A stretch of DNA of 64,000 nt from Fontibacillus puldeungensis. Its GTDB lineage: Bacteria > Bacillota > Bacilli > Paenibacillales > Paenibacillaceae. Shown here piece by piece: positions 35,212-43,402 of this stretch. The stretch is from the NCBI RefSeq assembly GCF_042678945.1, contig NZ_JBHTLM010000003.1, positions 1 to 64,000 on the forward strand. Direction: 5' to 3'. Numbering within the stretch: the first letter of the stretch is position 1; every line of letters begins with the position of its first letter. The translations under genes and the position numbers were made by a program. The notes under the pieces are model-generated. The model was not told the origin of the DNA. It saw nothing but the letters and a program-made list of their open reading frames with translations, and ran no database searches.

Positions 35212-36187
35212 CTGGGCCATCATTTTTGTTTTGATCGTCTCTCCGTTTCTGTGGCTCAGCAGCATTCATGCGGAGGACGTGCGCGAAATTAACCAGCTCG
35301 AAATGAAGTATTCGACGGCCTTGAAAACAGCAGCCCAGGACGGTGGAACAGCTATGAACGTCAATGAGCGCCAGCAGTACGAAAGCGGCTATGGTTCGGA
35401 CAAATTCATGCGCGTGGATAAAGAGCAAGCTCTTGATGCTCTGCTGCATAGCTTGTACTTAAACTTTGGCATCACGGATGATTTCCTGGCCCAGCAGACT
35501 TTGCTAGTCTATATCCCGGCCATCGTTGTGATGGATTACGACGGGTATTATGTGTATTCAGTTGATGAGTATAAAGGAGAAGACGGAAATGAACAAGTCT
35601 CTCACCGCTGGCGTCCCAAAAAGCCATACGTATACCTGGATCAGCAGGGAAACAGCATCTCGTTTACATTGGATCAATACGTAACAGCCTACGACCAGAG
35701 CCGGAACCATTGGCTCAGCGGTCTTAAGAACGAAATCAAATCGGACGCTTCCATCCCTTTGCTGCAAAACGATCAGTTGTTTGAGGAGATACGCCGCTCC
35801 GTTATCGTACGAAGCATCGAGGAGGACTTAGCCCAAATCATAAGCCGTCATAATGAAGTAGCTCCGAGACTGGGAGTCAACTATACCTTCACTCTACCGA
35901 TGATTCCACAGGAAGCCTGGACCAATACAATAAATGATGTTGGAATTCTTCTGTTTCTTCAGGGCATTCCAATAGGGGATCAATATTATAACAATTATGC
36001 CTTTGGCGGCGGGCGCCTTGTGAAGAGCAAGCCAGTGTTCGGTGGGGTGGATGTGGCCAGAGGGCGTAAATTATATTACCGCAGCCCCTGTCAGATTGCT
36101 GAATCCTCGTCATTTCAAGTTGAAGAGGTATTTGCGAATGAAAAGGAGGCTGCGGCACAAGGTTATTTCCCTTTGAAATGTAACTAG
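35198..36187 (+). CDS. Last gene of the Tad-like locus, membrane-anchored, unknown function
   Basis: Not recognised. 329 residues: an N-terminal membrane helix (WAIIFVLIVSPFLWLSSI) then about 300 extracellular residues rich in Asp, Tyr and Gln (IVVMDYDGYYVYSVDEYKG and a WRPKKPYVYLDQQG stretch), two Cys near the C-terminus. The largest of the four surface proteins and a candidate minor pilin, tip or cell-wall anchor. ATG 35198 lies inside the previous gene, 11 bases after GGAGG. Confidence 0.6.
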   Translation: MKITDWAIIFVLIVSPFLWLSSIHAEDVREINQLEMKYSTALKTAAQDGGTAMNVNERQQYESGYGSDKFMRVDKEQALDALLHSLYLNFGITDDFLAQQTLLVYIPAIVVMDYDGYYVYSVDEYKGEDGNEQVSHRWRPKKPYVYLDQQGNSISFTLDQYVTAYDQSRNHWLSGLKNEIKSDASIPLLQNDQLFEEIRRSVIVRSIEEDLAQIISRHNEVAPRLGVNYTFTLPMIPQEAWTNTINDVGILLFLQGIPIGDQYYNNYAFGGGRLVKSKPVFGGVDVARGRKLYYRSPCQIAESSSFQVEEVFANEKEAAAQGYFPLKCN

Positions 36188-36201
36188 TCTAAAACAAAAA
36201 A

Positions 36202-36239
36202 GCAGCCGCTCTCCGCGAGATAAAGCAGAGAGTAGCTGC
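36202..36239 (-). terminator. Terminator between the Tad-like locus and the SDR gene
   Basis: GCAGC and CTCTC pair with GAGAG and GCTGC around a central loop. The T-rich tail is on the minus strand (TTTTTTG), so it ends the SDR transcript; it may also slow transcripts from the left. Confidence 0.75.
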
Positions 36240-36261
36240 CTCTTAAAACAAATGAAATGAA

Positions 36262-37011
36262 TTATTTGAATGATGCATATCCTTCGTCAGCCATAACGAC
36301 ACTACCATTAATTGCACTTGCTTCATCCAGCGTCAGCAGGTAAACAGTATCGGCTACTTGTGATGGTAAAGTAAGCTTGTTGCCCATAACTTTCGATTTC
36401 ATCGAATCAACAAGCCCCTTATCTTTATAACCTTGAATAATTGGAGTATCAACGGCACCTGGAGCGACAGCAACGACACGGATTCCGTACGGTGCCAATT
36501 CTAGTGCGGCCGATTTTGTCATCATAATAACCGCGCCCTTAGATGCATGGTAAGCAAATGTACCAGGAGATGCCAAGAAACCGAATACGGAAGCGGTATT
36601 AATGATTACGCCCTTAATGCCAAGCTCTCTCATTTTTTTGCCGGCAGCGATAATGCCGTGAACAACCCCGTGTTGGTTTACATTGATAACACTGTGGTAG
36701 TCGGACAGTTTTTGGTCCAGAACAGGAGTAAGACGTCCAATCCCGGCGTTGTTGAACATCACGTCGATGCGGCCATAGGTTTCAACAGCTTTCTCAACCA
36801 GAGCTTCTACATCTTCAAATTTGGAAACGTCGGTTTTTACGAAGATAGCTTCGTGACCGTCAGCTTTGATTTTTGCAACAACTTCTTGTCCAGCTGTTTC
36901 ATTGAAATCGGCTACGACAACGCGATCTCCTTTAGCCGCAAATTTGTAAGCGGTTTCCTTTCCGATACCACTTGCTCCCCCTGTAATAATAGCAACTCTG
37001 TTTTGTAACAT
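36262..37011 (-). CDS. Short-chain dehydrogenase/reductase
   Basis: 249 residues of the classical SDR family. GGASGIGKETA is the cofactor loop; the NNAGIG motif, the Ser of INTASVFG and YHASKGA (Tyr and Lys) form the active site. An Asp after the second strand (VVVADFN) favours NAD(H). Substrate unknown; members this size include glucose, 3-hydroxybutyrate and acyl dehydrogenases. Divergent from a LysR regulator 145 bases away, which probably controls it. Confidence 0.88.
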   Translation of the reverse strand: MLQNRVAIITGGASGIGKETAYKFAAKGDRVVVADFNETAGQEVVAKIKADGHEAIFVKTDVSKFEDVEALVEKAVETYGRIDVMFNNAGIGRLTPVLDQKLSDYHSVINVNQHGVVHGIIAAGKKMRELGIKGVIINTASVFGFLASPGTFAYHASKGAVIMMTKSAALELAPYGIRVVAVAPGAVDTPIIQGYKDKGLVDSMKSKVMGNKLTLPSQVADTVYLLTLDEASAINGSVVMADEGYASFK

Positions 37012-37156
37012 ATTTTATCCAACCCTTCTTTGATATTAGTATGTTTCTGTACTATGATTGTAACAAATGTCATTGTTAAATAAAATTTATATATAATTAT
37101 TATCACATTAGAATTACTTAATAATTATCTAAAATCGCTTAAGGAGGGGGATTATT

Positions 37157-38044
37157 GTGAATTTGGAGCAGCTTGAGTACATTGTAGACGTAGCAAGAAC
37201 GCGATCTCTAACGAAGACTTCGCAAAATGCTCATGTCACCCTGTCCGCCGTAAGTCAATCCATTTCACTTCTTGAGTCTGAATTAGGCCTTATTCTTTTT
37301 ACTCGTTCTCGTGGAGTAGGTGCTATTCCGACCCCGGAAGGGCAAATCATCATTAGTCGAGCGGCCGAAATATTGACGAAAATCAATGAACTTCGCGTTG
37401 AAGCAAAATCGTATAGTGACATCTTGACTGGAGAACTCCTGATTGCCACTATCCCGGGACCTATGCATTTATTAATGGAGATCATCGCGAGTTTCAAGAA
37501 GGAGTTTCCCGGAGTAAAAATACGCATGTTTGAGCATGGCCCTAAGGAAATTTTGGACGAGCTCCATAACCACAGCATCGATATCGGCTTTGTGGCCATG
37601 TCCGAAAAACTGGCGGATCAAAATAAAGGCTTGCACTTTGAGAAGGTGTTCAAAGGAAAGATGGTTGTCGGCGTGCCGAGAAATTCTGTTTTGGCGCTGG
37701 AAAAAACGATTAGGCCTGAACAGCTATCTGGCTATTCACTAGTTCTATACGATGATGAGCATATCCGTGAATATATCAAAAACGGGCTCTCCAAATTCGG
37801 AGAACCGGATATTTTGTTTATTTCCAATAACGTCCAGGCCATTCAAAATGCAGTAAAGGAAGGTTTAGCTTTAACGGTCGGTCTGGATTATTCTTTTGAG
37901 ATCGGTGAACATGCGGATATTGTGCCGATCGAACTAGAGCTGCCCGAATATCAGCCTGTCTATTACGGATGGGTCAGCCCCAAAGGAAAGCTTGCTTCAC
38001 CCATCACTAAACGATTTATTCACCGGCTGCAGTTTGATCTATGA
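37157..38044 (+). CDS. LysR-family transcriptional regulator
   Basis: 295 residues. N-terminal helix-turn-helix (MNLEQLEYIVDVARTRSLTK, HVTLSAVSQSISLLE, LGLILFTRS) and a periplasmic-binding-like effector domain. GTG 37157 follows GGAGGGGG. It points away from the SDR gene across an AT-rich gap, the usual LysR arrangement, so control of that gene is likely. The effector is unknown. Confidence 0.9.
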   Translation: MNLEQLEYIVDVARTRSLTKTSQNAHVTLSAVSQSISLLESELGLILFTRSRGVGAIPTPEGQIIISRAAEILTKINELRVEAKSYSDILTGELLIATIPGPMHLLMEIIASFKKEFPGVKIRMFEHGPKEILDELHNHSIDIGFVAMSEKLADQNKGLHFEKVFKGKMVVGVPRNSVLALEKTIRPEQLSGYSLVLYDDEHIREYIKNGLSKFGEPDILFISNNVQAIQNAVKEGLALTVGLDYSFEIGEHADIVPIELELPEYQPVYYGWVSPKGKLASPITKRFIHRLQFDL

Positions 38045-38131
38045 AGCCACTATTACCAAACCCTTTAAATTAATGATAAAATCGCATGGTAACCATCGGT
38101 TTTTGTAAAAATATAAGAAGGCGGTGAGTGC

Positions 38132-39220
38132 TTGAATAATCATAAGGATGAGCATTTCACTACAGTAACTGGCGCAAAAGAGGAAAATCAGGTTCTAGGT
38201 GAAGACCGTTACTCACGGCAAAAGCTGTTTAGACCGATCGGTGAAGAAGGGCAGGCTCTGCTTGGAAAAGCGAAGGTCCTTATTGTTGGCGCTGGCGCTC
38301 TCGGAACGAGTATCGCCGAATCTCTTGTGAGAGCCGGGATAGGTCACTTGGTTATCGCAGATCGTGATTATATCGAGTGGAGCAATCTGCAGCGTCAGCA
38401 GCTTTATACTGAAGCTGATGCCAAAGCTAGGCTTCCTAAAGCGATCGCTGCTCGGGAGCGGCTGATTGGGATCAATAGCTCCGTTCAAATAGACGCGCAT
38501 GTGATGGACGTGGATTCGGAGGAGCTGGAGCTGCTCATTTCGGAAGTGAGTTTGATTATGGACGCCACTGACAATTTTGATACCCGTCTTATAATCAACG
38601 ATATTTCACAAAAACATGGTATTCCGTGGATATATGGCGGGTGTGTCGGCAGTTACGGGTTAACTTATACGATATTGCCGGGGGTAACCCCTTGCCTAAA
38701 TTGTTTGCTTGGAACGGTTCCGTTGGGTGGAGATACCTGTGATACGGTTGGGGTAATTTCTCCGGCGGTTCAAATAGTCACTGCGTATCAGACTACAGAA
38801 GCGTTGAAGTTATTGACAGGGAACCCCGAGGCGCTCCGTGGCACGCTTATTACGTTCGATGTGTGGCGTAACGAGCAGGCCTCTATCCGCGTAGACTCGG
38901 CTAAACGAAGCGATTGTTTGTCTTGCGGTTCCAACGCGGCATATCCTTATCTATCTGTTGCGGGACAACGTAAGACGGAAGTGCTGTGTGGCAGAGATAC
39001 CGTGCAAATTAGGCCGGCAAACAAGCGCAAGCTGAACTTGGATGAGATTGCTGCAGCGCTTCGTCGTCTTCCCGAAGGAAGGGTTGACCTAAACGCGTTT
39101 CTGTTGTCTTTTACGATTGGATCCAATCGTATGGTGCTGTTTGAGGATGGGCGAGCACTGATTCATGGCACCCATGATCCAGTGGAAGCCAAAACGATTT
39201 ACGACCGCTATCTAGGTTAG
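38132..39220 (+). CDS. ThiF/MoeB-type adenylyltransferase
   Basis: 362 residues of the E1-like superfamily. GAGALGTSIAESLVRAG binds ATP; DATDNFDTR, the active-site Cys region CLNCLLGTVP and the zinc CxxC (CLSCGS) match MoeB/ThiF, which adenylate a sulfur-carrier C-terminus for molybdopterin or thiamine-thiazole synthesis. No carrier or pathway gene is adjacent, so the two roles cannot be told apart. TTG 38132 follows AAGGCGG. Confidence 0.85.
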   Translation: MNNHKDEHFTTVTGAKEENQVLGEDRYSRQKLFRPIGEEGQALLGKAKVLIVGAGALGTSIAESLVRAGIGHLVIADRDYIEWSNLQRQQLYTEADAKARLPKAIAARERLIGINSSVQIDAHVMDVDSEELELLISEVSLIMDATDNFDTRLIINDISQKHGIPWIYGGCVGSYGLTYTILPGVTPCLNCLLGTVPLGGDTCDTVGVISPAVQIVTAYQTTEALKLLTGNPEALRGTLITFDVWRNEQASIRVDSAKRSDCLSCGSNAAYPYLSVAGQRKTEVLCGRDTVQIRPANKRKLNLDEIAAALRRLPEGRVDLNAFLLSFTIGSNRMVLFEDGRALIHGTHDPVEAKTIYDRYLG

Positions 39221-39310
39221 ACAGAAGTTGGCCTTCCGGTATGATTTTAAGCATAATGACCATCTTAATAGATAGCTTAAGCATTTGTACGTAAGGTGGT
39301 TTGGGCAATA

Positions 39311-39988
39311 ATGGAAAATAAAGTGATGTTACTTATGAAGGATGAAGATGTCGGTTATCGCATAAAATCAGGCGTTGAGCAATCGGGCTATGCTGTTACG
39401 TGGCATCAGGGGGCTGATGCGGCGATGCAAGACCTTAACGTGAGCCCCGTCCACCTGGTTTTGCTAGGGACTGATTTACCGGATGTTGCTTCAACGGAAT
39501 GGCTGCAGCGCCTCGAAAAACCTGCCTCCTTTCCGGTGATCGTAATGCTTCGTGAATGGAATACCGATGAGGTGGTGGCTGCTTTTACAGCAGGAGCTAA
39601 TGATGTTGTCAGGATCTCGGTTCCGCTAGCCGAGCTGGTAGCTAGGACGACTCATTTGATCTCTCTGTTTCATCGCATTGAAGACGGAGGTTTGACGGAA
39701 GTATCCTATGAGGATTTACGAATTGAATTGAAAAGTCGTAAAGTGTTTCGCGAAGGCGAAACGGTGAAGCTAACGCCGAAAGAGTATGATCTGCTGCTGT
39801 TTTTAGCCAAAAGAGCGGGAAAGGTATGTGGCAGAGATATGATTTTGCAGCAGGTATGGGGGTATGACTTCGCAACGGGAACAAATGTAGTGGATGTATA
39901 TATACGGCATCTGCGCAAAAAAATTGACCGCGGAAGAGCGCATAAGCTTTTGCATACGGTTCGTGGCACTGGCTATATGCTTCAATAA
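39311..39988 (+). CDS. OmpR-type response regulator with degenerate receiver
   Basis: 225 residues. The C-terminal winged helix is intact (LTPKEYDLLLFLAKRAGKV, HLRKKIDRG, VRGTGYML). The receiver, however, lacks its phosphorylation residues: the acidic pair is replaced in LLMKDED, the acceptor Asp is Gly in LVLLGTDLPD, and the conserved Lys is missing in DVVRISVPL. No sensor kinase lies nearby. It likely works without phosphorylation, perhaps sensing a ligand or acting through its own dimerisation. ATG 39311 chosen; AAGGTGG lies 10 to 12 bases upstream. Confidence 0.88.
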   Translation: MENKVMLLMKDEDVGYRIKSGVEQSGYAVTWHQGADAAMQDLNVSPVHLVLLGTDLPDVASTEWLQRLEKPASFPVIVMLREWNTDEVVAAFTAGANDVVRISVPLAELVARTTHLISLFHRIEDGGLTEVSYEDLRIELKSRKVFREGETVKLTPKEYDLLLFLAKRAGKVCGRDMILQQVWGYDFATGTNVVDVYIRHLRKKIDRGRAHKLLHTVRGTGYMLQ

Positions 39989-40007
39989 ATGTGAATGAAC
40001 ATGCAAA

Positions 40008-40033
40008 AACCCGGATAGAGAGGCTACCGGGTT
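40008..40033 (-). terminator. Terminator of the NlpC/P60 gene
   Basis: Perfect stem AACCCGG/CCGGGTT; the T5 tract is on the minus strand. May also serve the response regulator on the other side. Confidence 0.7.
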
Positions 40034-40090
40034 AAATGCATTAGGCAATATCGAATGGATGAAGTTAAAATGATCTCTTGATATCTTAAA

Positions 40091-40600
40091 TTAGAGGACA
40101 CGGCGAGCTTTCAGGTAAGTTCTCTTCCAATTACCGGAATTAAGATCGGAAATTGTAACGCCAGGTCTGCCGTAAGTGTGCAAAATTTTCCCGTTCCCAG
40201 CATACACGGCGACATGAGTTACATTTCTGCCGTTAGCGCGGCTGCCGCTGGAGAAGAACACCAGGTCCCCAACCATCAAGTTGGATTTGGAAACGGCATA
40301 ACCGACATTAGATTGAGCGACAGAAGTTCTTGGCAGTGTTACGCCATATCTTTTAAAGATATATTTCGTAAAGGATGAGCAGTCAAATACGCTAGTTGTC
40401 GAAGTCGATGCACCGAATTTATAAGGGGTTCCCAAAAATTGTTTACCAAAGCTTACGATTTGCGAGCCTTTCGAAACCGCTACACTGGTTGCGGACTGGG
40501 CTTGTACCGTTTCTGCGCCTCCGGCTAGCAGAGAGCTGAAACCGATGGTGGATACAAGGCCGACCGTCAATACTTTTTGGATTATGTTTTGTATTTTCAT
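40091..40600 (-). CDS. NlpC/P60 (C40) peptidoglycan endopeptidase
   Basis: 169 residues: a signal peptide (about 1-33), then a C40 domain with the catalytic Cys in FDCSSFTKY, His in THVAVYAG and a third polar residue at ILHTYG. It cuts peptide bonds in peptidoglycan stems. No SH3 or LysM wall-binding module. GGAGG precedes ATG 40600 with suitable spacing. The 272-base gap upstream is AT-rich and holds the next gene's terminator. Confidence 0.9.
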   Translation of the reverse strand: MKIQNIIQKVLTVGLVSTIGFSSLLAGGAETVQAQSATSVAVSKGSQIVSFGKQFLGTPYKFGASTSTTSVFDCSSFTKYIFKRYGVTLPRTSVAQSNVGYAVSKSNLMVGDLVFFSSGSRANGRNVTHVAVYAGNGKILHTYGRPGVTISDLNSGNWKRTYLKARRVL

Positions 40601-40791
40601 GTTGTAGTACCTCCAATGTTTTTGTTTTGTTTACCGGCTCGTATAGAATCATAACAGATTTGTAACCTCCTAATTAGTGGTAAAAATGGGCTAACTCCTT
40701 GTCCGACAACGGTTTAGAAGTCTTTATTAAAAAACCATTAAAGTTTACAGAAATTTAAGAAAAAGAAAATAATACTAAAAAATGAAATGAA

Positions 40792-40819
40792 AAAAACCCT
40801 TGAAATATCAAGGGTTTTT
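40792..40819 (-). terminator. Terminator of the thiamine pyrophosphokinase gene
   Basis: Perfect 12-bp stem AAAAACCCTTGA/TCAAGGGTTTTT with a 4-base loop. T tracts occur on both strands, so it can end either direction. Confidence 0.85.
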
Positions 40820-40872
40820 CATATATATTAACGACTCCGCCCCAACAACAAAAGGTTACAAAAATGTTTTAT

Positions 40873-41514
40873 TTAATCTTTGCTTTGGATAATTAGCAGT
40901 ACGCCGCTTCCAATTCGAATCGTGCCGGTAGGGCCAGTTAGTTTATTGCTGATCCCTAAGGATTGCCCCATTTTCAGTGTGGCGTTATCCAAAGGGTACA
41001 TAAAGCCTTCCAGTGTGATCCCTGTAACCTCTGGTGTGAGGGGGAGCAAAGAGACATATGTATAGCCGCGCTCTTTAATCTGGCATGTCGAATTAGTTAG
41101 CGTAACATAATTGTGGTGGTCCCAAATAGCCGTCTTGACTTGACCCTGCATTCCGCGCAGCATCATCTGAACGTTAGCCAGCGTATGGTCAAGCCGTGTA
41201 CCGATAACTCCGATCATCATAATTTCCGCAGCCTGCTTCTGAAGAGCAAGATCAAACGCGAGCTCCGCATCCGTTAAGTCTTTGTTTACTGGATCACAGG
41301 ACATCAGTTCAATACTAGCCTGCCTGATTCTATCAAATTCCTCTGGACTCACTGAGTCGAAATCACCGACTGAAAGATGGGGCTTGATGCCATGCTCCAC
41401 CAAATAGAGGGCTCCGCGATCTGCGCCAATAAGATAGTCATCTTGTCGAATTTCCTTCAATACATCCGGATCAATGTACCCGCCCGCAAAAATAAGAACG
41501 CGATTCGCTGTCAT
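40873..41514 (-). CDS. thiN: Thiamine pyrophosphokinase
   Basis: 213 residues. GADRGALYLVEHGIKP, VGDFDSVS, NKDLTDAELA and GTRLDHTLAN are the ATP- and thiamine-binding motifs of the family, which makes thiamine diphosphate from thiamine and ATP. AGGAAG precedes ATG 41514. No TPP riboswitch is visible in the short region upstream. Confidence 0.93.
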   Translation of the reverse strand: MTANRVLIFAGGYIDPDVLKEIRQDDYLIGADRGALYLVEHGIKPHLSVGDFDSVSPEEFDRIRQASIELMSCDPVNKDLTDAELAFDLALQKQAAEIMMIGVIGTRLDHTLANVQMMLRGMQGQVKTAIWDHHNYVTLTNSTCQIKERGYTYVSLLPLTPEVTGITLEGFMYPLDNATLKMGQSLGISNKLTGPTGTIRIGSGVLLIIQSKD

Positions 41515-41651
41515 TTTTATTCTTCCTTTCTCGCTTAGATCCCCTGTTCATGTAGTATAATTCAGTTTTGAGGGTTGCACAATTTCAGCATAGCGTCCTA
41601 AAATGATTAAGGCAGGAATGTATGGGAAAGTGAGGGTAGCTAAAACGAAGA

Positions 41652-42332
41652 ATGCACATATTTGACATTTTTAGCATCATAGGTACGGTTGCTTTTGCGA
41701 TGTCTGGCGCTTTTGTGGCGATGGAAGAGGAGTACGATATCTTGGGCGTGCTGGTGCTTGGACTGGTAACGGCTTTTGGCGGAGGGATCATCCGTAATGT
41801 GTTGATAGGTGTACCGGTGACTACCCTATGGGCTCAGGGCGATTTGATAATGCTGGCGATTCTGTCCGTTATTATAGCTTTCGTGTTGCCTTTACCCTGG
41901 ATCCATCATTGGAAAAAGACCGAGACGCTGTTCGATGCGATCGGGTTGTCCGCTTTTGCTATACAGGGTGCAATTTATGCCACGGACATGAGACACCCGA
42001 TGAGCGCCGTTGTAGTTGCCGCAGTATTAACCGGTATCGGCGGGGGGATAATTCGCGATTTGCTGGCCGGTCGCAAGCCGCTCGTGCTTCGTGACGAAAT
42101 TTATGCTGTATGGGCGATGGTGGCGGGTCTTGCTGTAGGTCTCGGTTTCGCGAAATCAACGTTGGAATTAATTCTTTTATTTGTATTCGTAGTGTTCTTC
42201 CGCATGCTTTCCGTTCATTACAATTGGAGACTCCCACGACGTTCCTTGAATACAGGGAGTATCGGCTCGGATATAGAAACCAAAGCGAAAGCAAAAGGGG
42301 ATAGAGTAATACTGCAAGATCAGGGACGATAG
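41652..42332 (+). CDS. TRIC-type cation channel family membrane protein (UPF0126)
   Basis: 226 residues with about seven membrane helices in two internally similar halves, each with the glycine-rich kink of TRIC channels: TAFGGGIIRNVLIG and TGIGGGIIRDLLAG. Bacterial members conduct monovalent cations in vitro or have been tied to glycine uptake. The C-terminal tail is basic and cytoplasmic. Divergent from thiN, ended by a terminator. Confidence 0.88.
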   Translation: MHIFDIFSIIGTVAFAMSGAFVAMEEEYDILGVLVLGLVTAFGGGIIRNVLIGVPVTTLWAQGDLIMLAILSVIIAFVLPLPWIHHWKKTETLFDAIGLSAFAIQGAIYATDMRHPMSAVVVAAVLTGIGGGIIRDLLAGRKPLVLRDEIYAVWAMVAGLAVGLGFAKSTLELILLFVFVVFFRMLSVHYNWRLPRRSLNTGSIGSDIETKAKAKGDRVILQDQGR

Positions 42333-42354
42333 TCGAATTTAAGAAACAAAAATA

Positions 42355-42402
42355 GAGGCTGCCTTCATAGTAGATAATTCTACTGCTGCAAGGCGGCCTC
42401 TT
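42355..42402. terminator. Bidirectional terminator between the TRIC and esterase genes
   Basis: AGAGGCTGCCTT pairs with AAGGCGGCCTCT (one mismatch), with a second small stem AGTAG/CTACT inside; T6 follows on the plus strand. The genes converge here. Confidence 0.85.
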
Positions 42403-42416
42403 TTTTACGCCATGTA

Positions 42417-43145
42417 CTATTTAAGAAAGTAGACAAGCGCATCAGGTAGTTCGTTTTGCCAAAACCCCCATAGATGCTTCCCATCTTTTTCGAAATACGC
42501 GATTTTCGCTCCTCGCTCTTCAAGCAAAGCCTTGGCCTTCCGGTTAAGCTCCACAAAATTGTAGACTCCAGTGTCCGTCGTATAATGGTCCTCCTGCAAT
42601 CCAACAATCATATAGAGGGAAAGATAGGATAAATCGGCTTGCGAGGCAATGATATCCAGAGAAAGTCCATAGTAGGCGCCGGATAAGCTGATGATTTTGG
42701 AAAACAGTTCCGGTTTTTTCATAGCAATGTGGAGGGAGACGCATCCTCCTAAAGAATCTCCCGCCAGAATTCGATTTTCCGTATTCCGACGAACCGGATA
42801 TTTGCCCTCGATAAAGGGAATAATTTCATCCGTGAAACAGCTCGTATACGCCTCAAAACGGTTTCCGAACGGAGCATATTCCTCAGTCCGCACTGAAGTA
42901 TTCACCTCAACGCCGACGATGATAAACGGATCGATGTCTTCATCCATAATCAATCGATTGGCGTGTGTTGCGATGCGCCCGAAATTGAAAAACTCCTCTC
43001 CGTCCTGACAGTATACGACAGGATAGCTTAATAGCTCATTATACCCGGGAGGTAGATAAATACGTAAAAAGCGCTTTTCCCCTAAGTATTTGCTTTCAAT
43101 TTCCTCTTTAATGATGGTTCGTTTCAAATAGTGAAAATCTGTCAT
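42417..43145 (-). CDS. Alpha/beta hydrolase, esterase D / Fes-like
   Basis: 242 residues. RIYLPPGY, the nucleophile elbow AGDSLGG and a C-terminal His in DGKHLWGFW form the frame and catalytic residues of the putative esterase family related to enterochelin esterase. No siderophore gene is nearby, so the substrate is open. Divergent from pdhA across a 257-base AT-rich region. Confidence 0.85.
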   Translation of the reverse strand: MTDFHYLKRTIIKEEIESKYLGEKRFLRIYLPPGYNELLSYPVVYCQDGEEFFNFGRIATHANRLIMDEDIDPFIIVGVEVNTSVRTEEYAPFGNRFEAYTSCFTDEIIPFIEGKYPVRRNTENRILAGDSLGGCVSLHIAMKKPELFSKIISLSGAYYGLSLDIIASQADLSYLSLYMIVGLQEDHYTTDTGVYNFVELNRKAKALLEERGAKIAYFEKDGKHLWGFWQNELPDALVYFLK

Positions 43146-43249
43146 AGTTCTACACGCTCCCTAGTTCTATGATACTTTGCATTTGTATCTCTGTTAAGCT
43201 AAGATTGCCTTGCATGGATCATTTCCATGGTCTACCACAATTGAATATC

Positions 43250-43363
43250 CTGTTATATAAATAATGATTATCTGTTACATAAACAAAGATAAAATTATTA
43301 CACAATTTTCTTGAATTCCTTTGACTTTATGGATATAACAGATATATAATAATCATATAACAG
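43250..43363. promoter_or_regulatory. pdh promoter region with four copies of a 9-bp element
   Basis: CTGTTATAT (43250-43258) and CTGTTACAT (43272-43280) lie 22 bases apart in one direction; ATATAACAG occurs at 43333-43341 and 43355-43363, also 22 bases apart, in the other. The second pair brackets the -10 of a promoter TTGACT (43321-43326), N18, TATAAT (43345-43350). The symmetry suggests an operator for a regulator binding on one face of the helix. Regulator unknown. Confidence 0.65.
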
Positions 43364-43402
43364 AGGAACAAGATAATCAAATTTCTAGTCGAGGTGAAAA
43401 AA

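Noticed and set aside
36547..37008. Plus-strand open frame inside the SDR gene
   Set aside because: The minus strand encodes a complete SDR with all motifs.
41515..41651. TPP riboswitch at the thiamine pyrophosphokinase gene
   Set aside because: The gap is short and has no TPP-box sequence.
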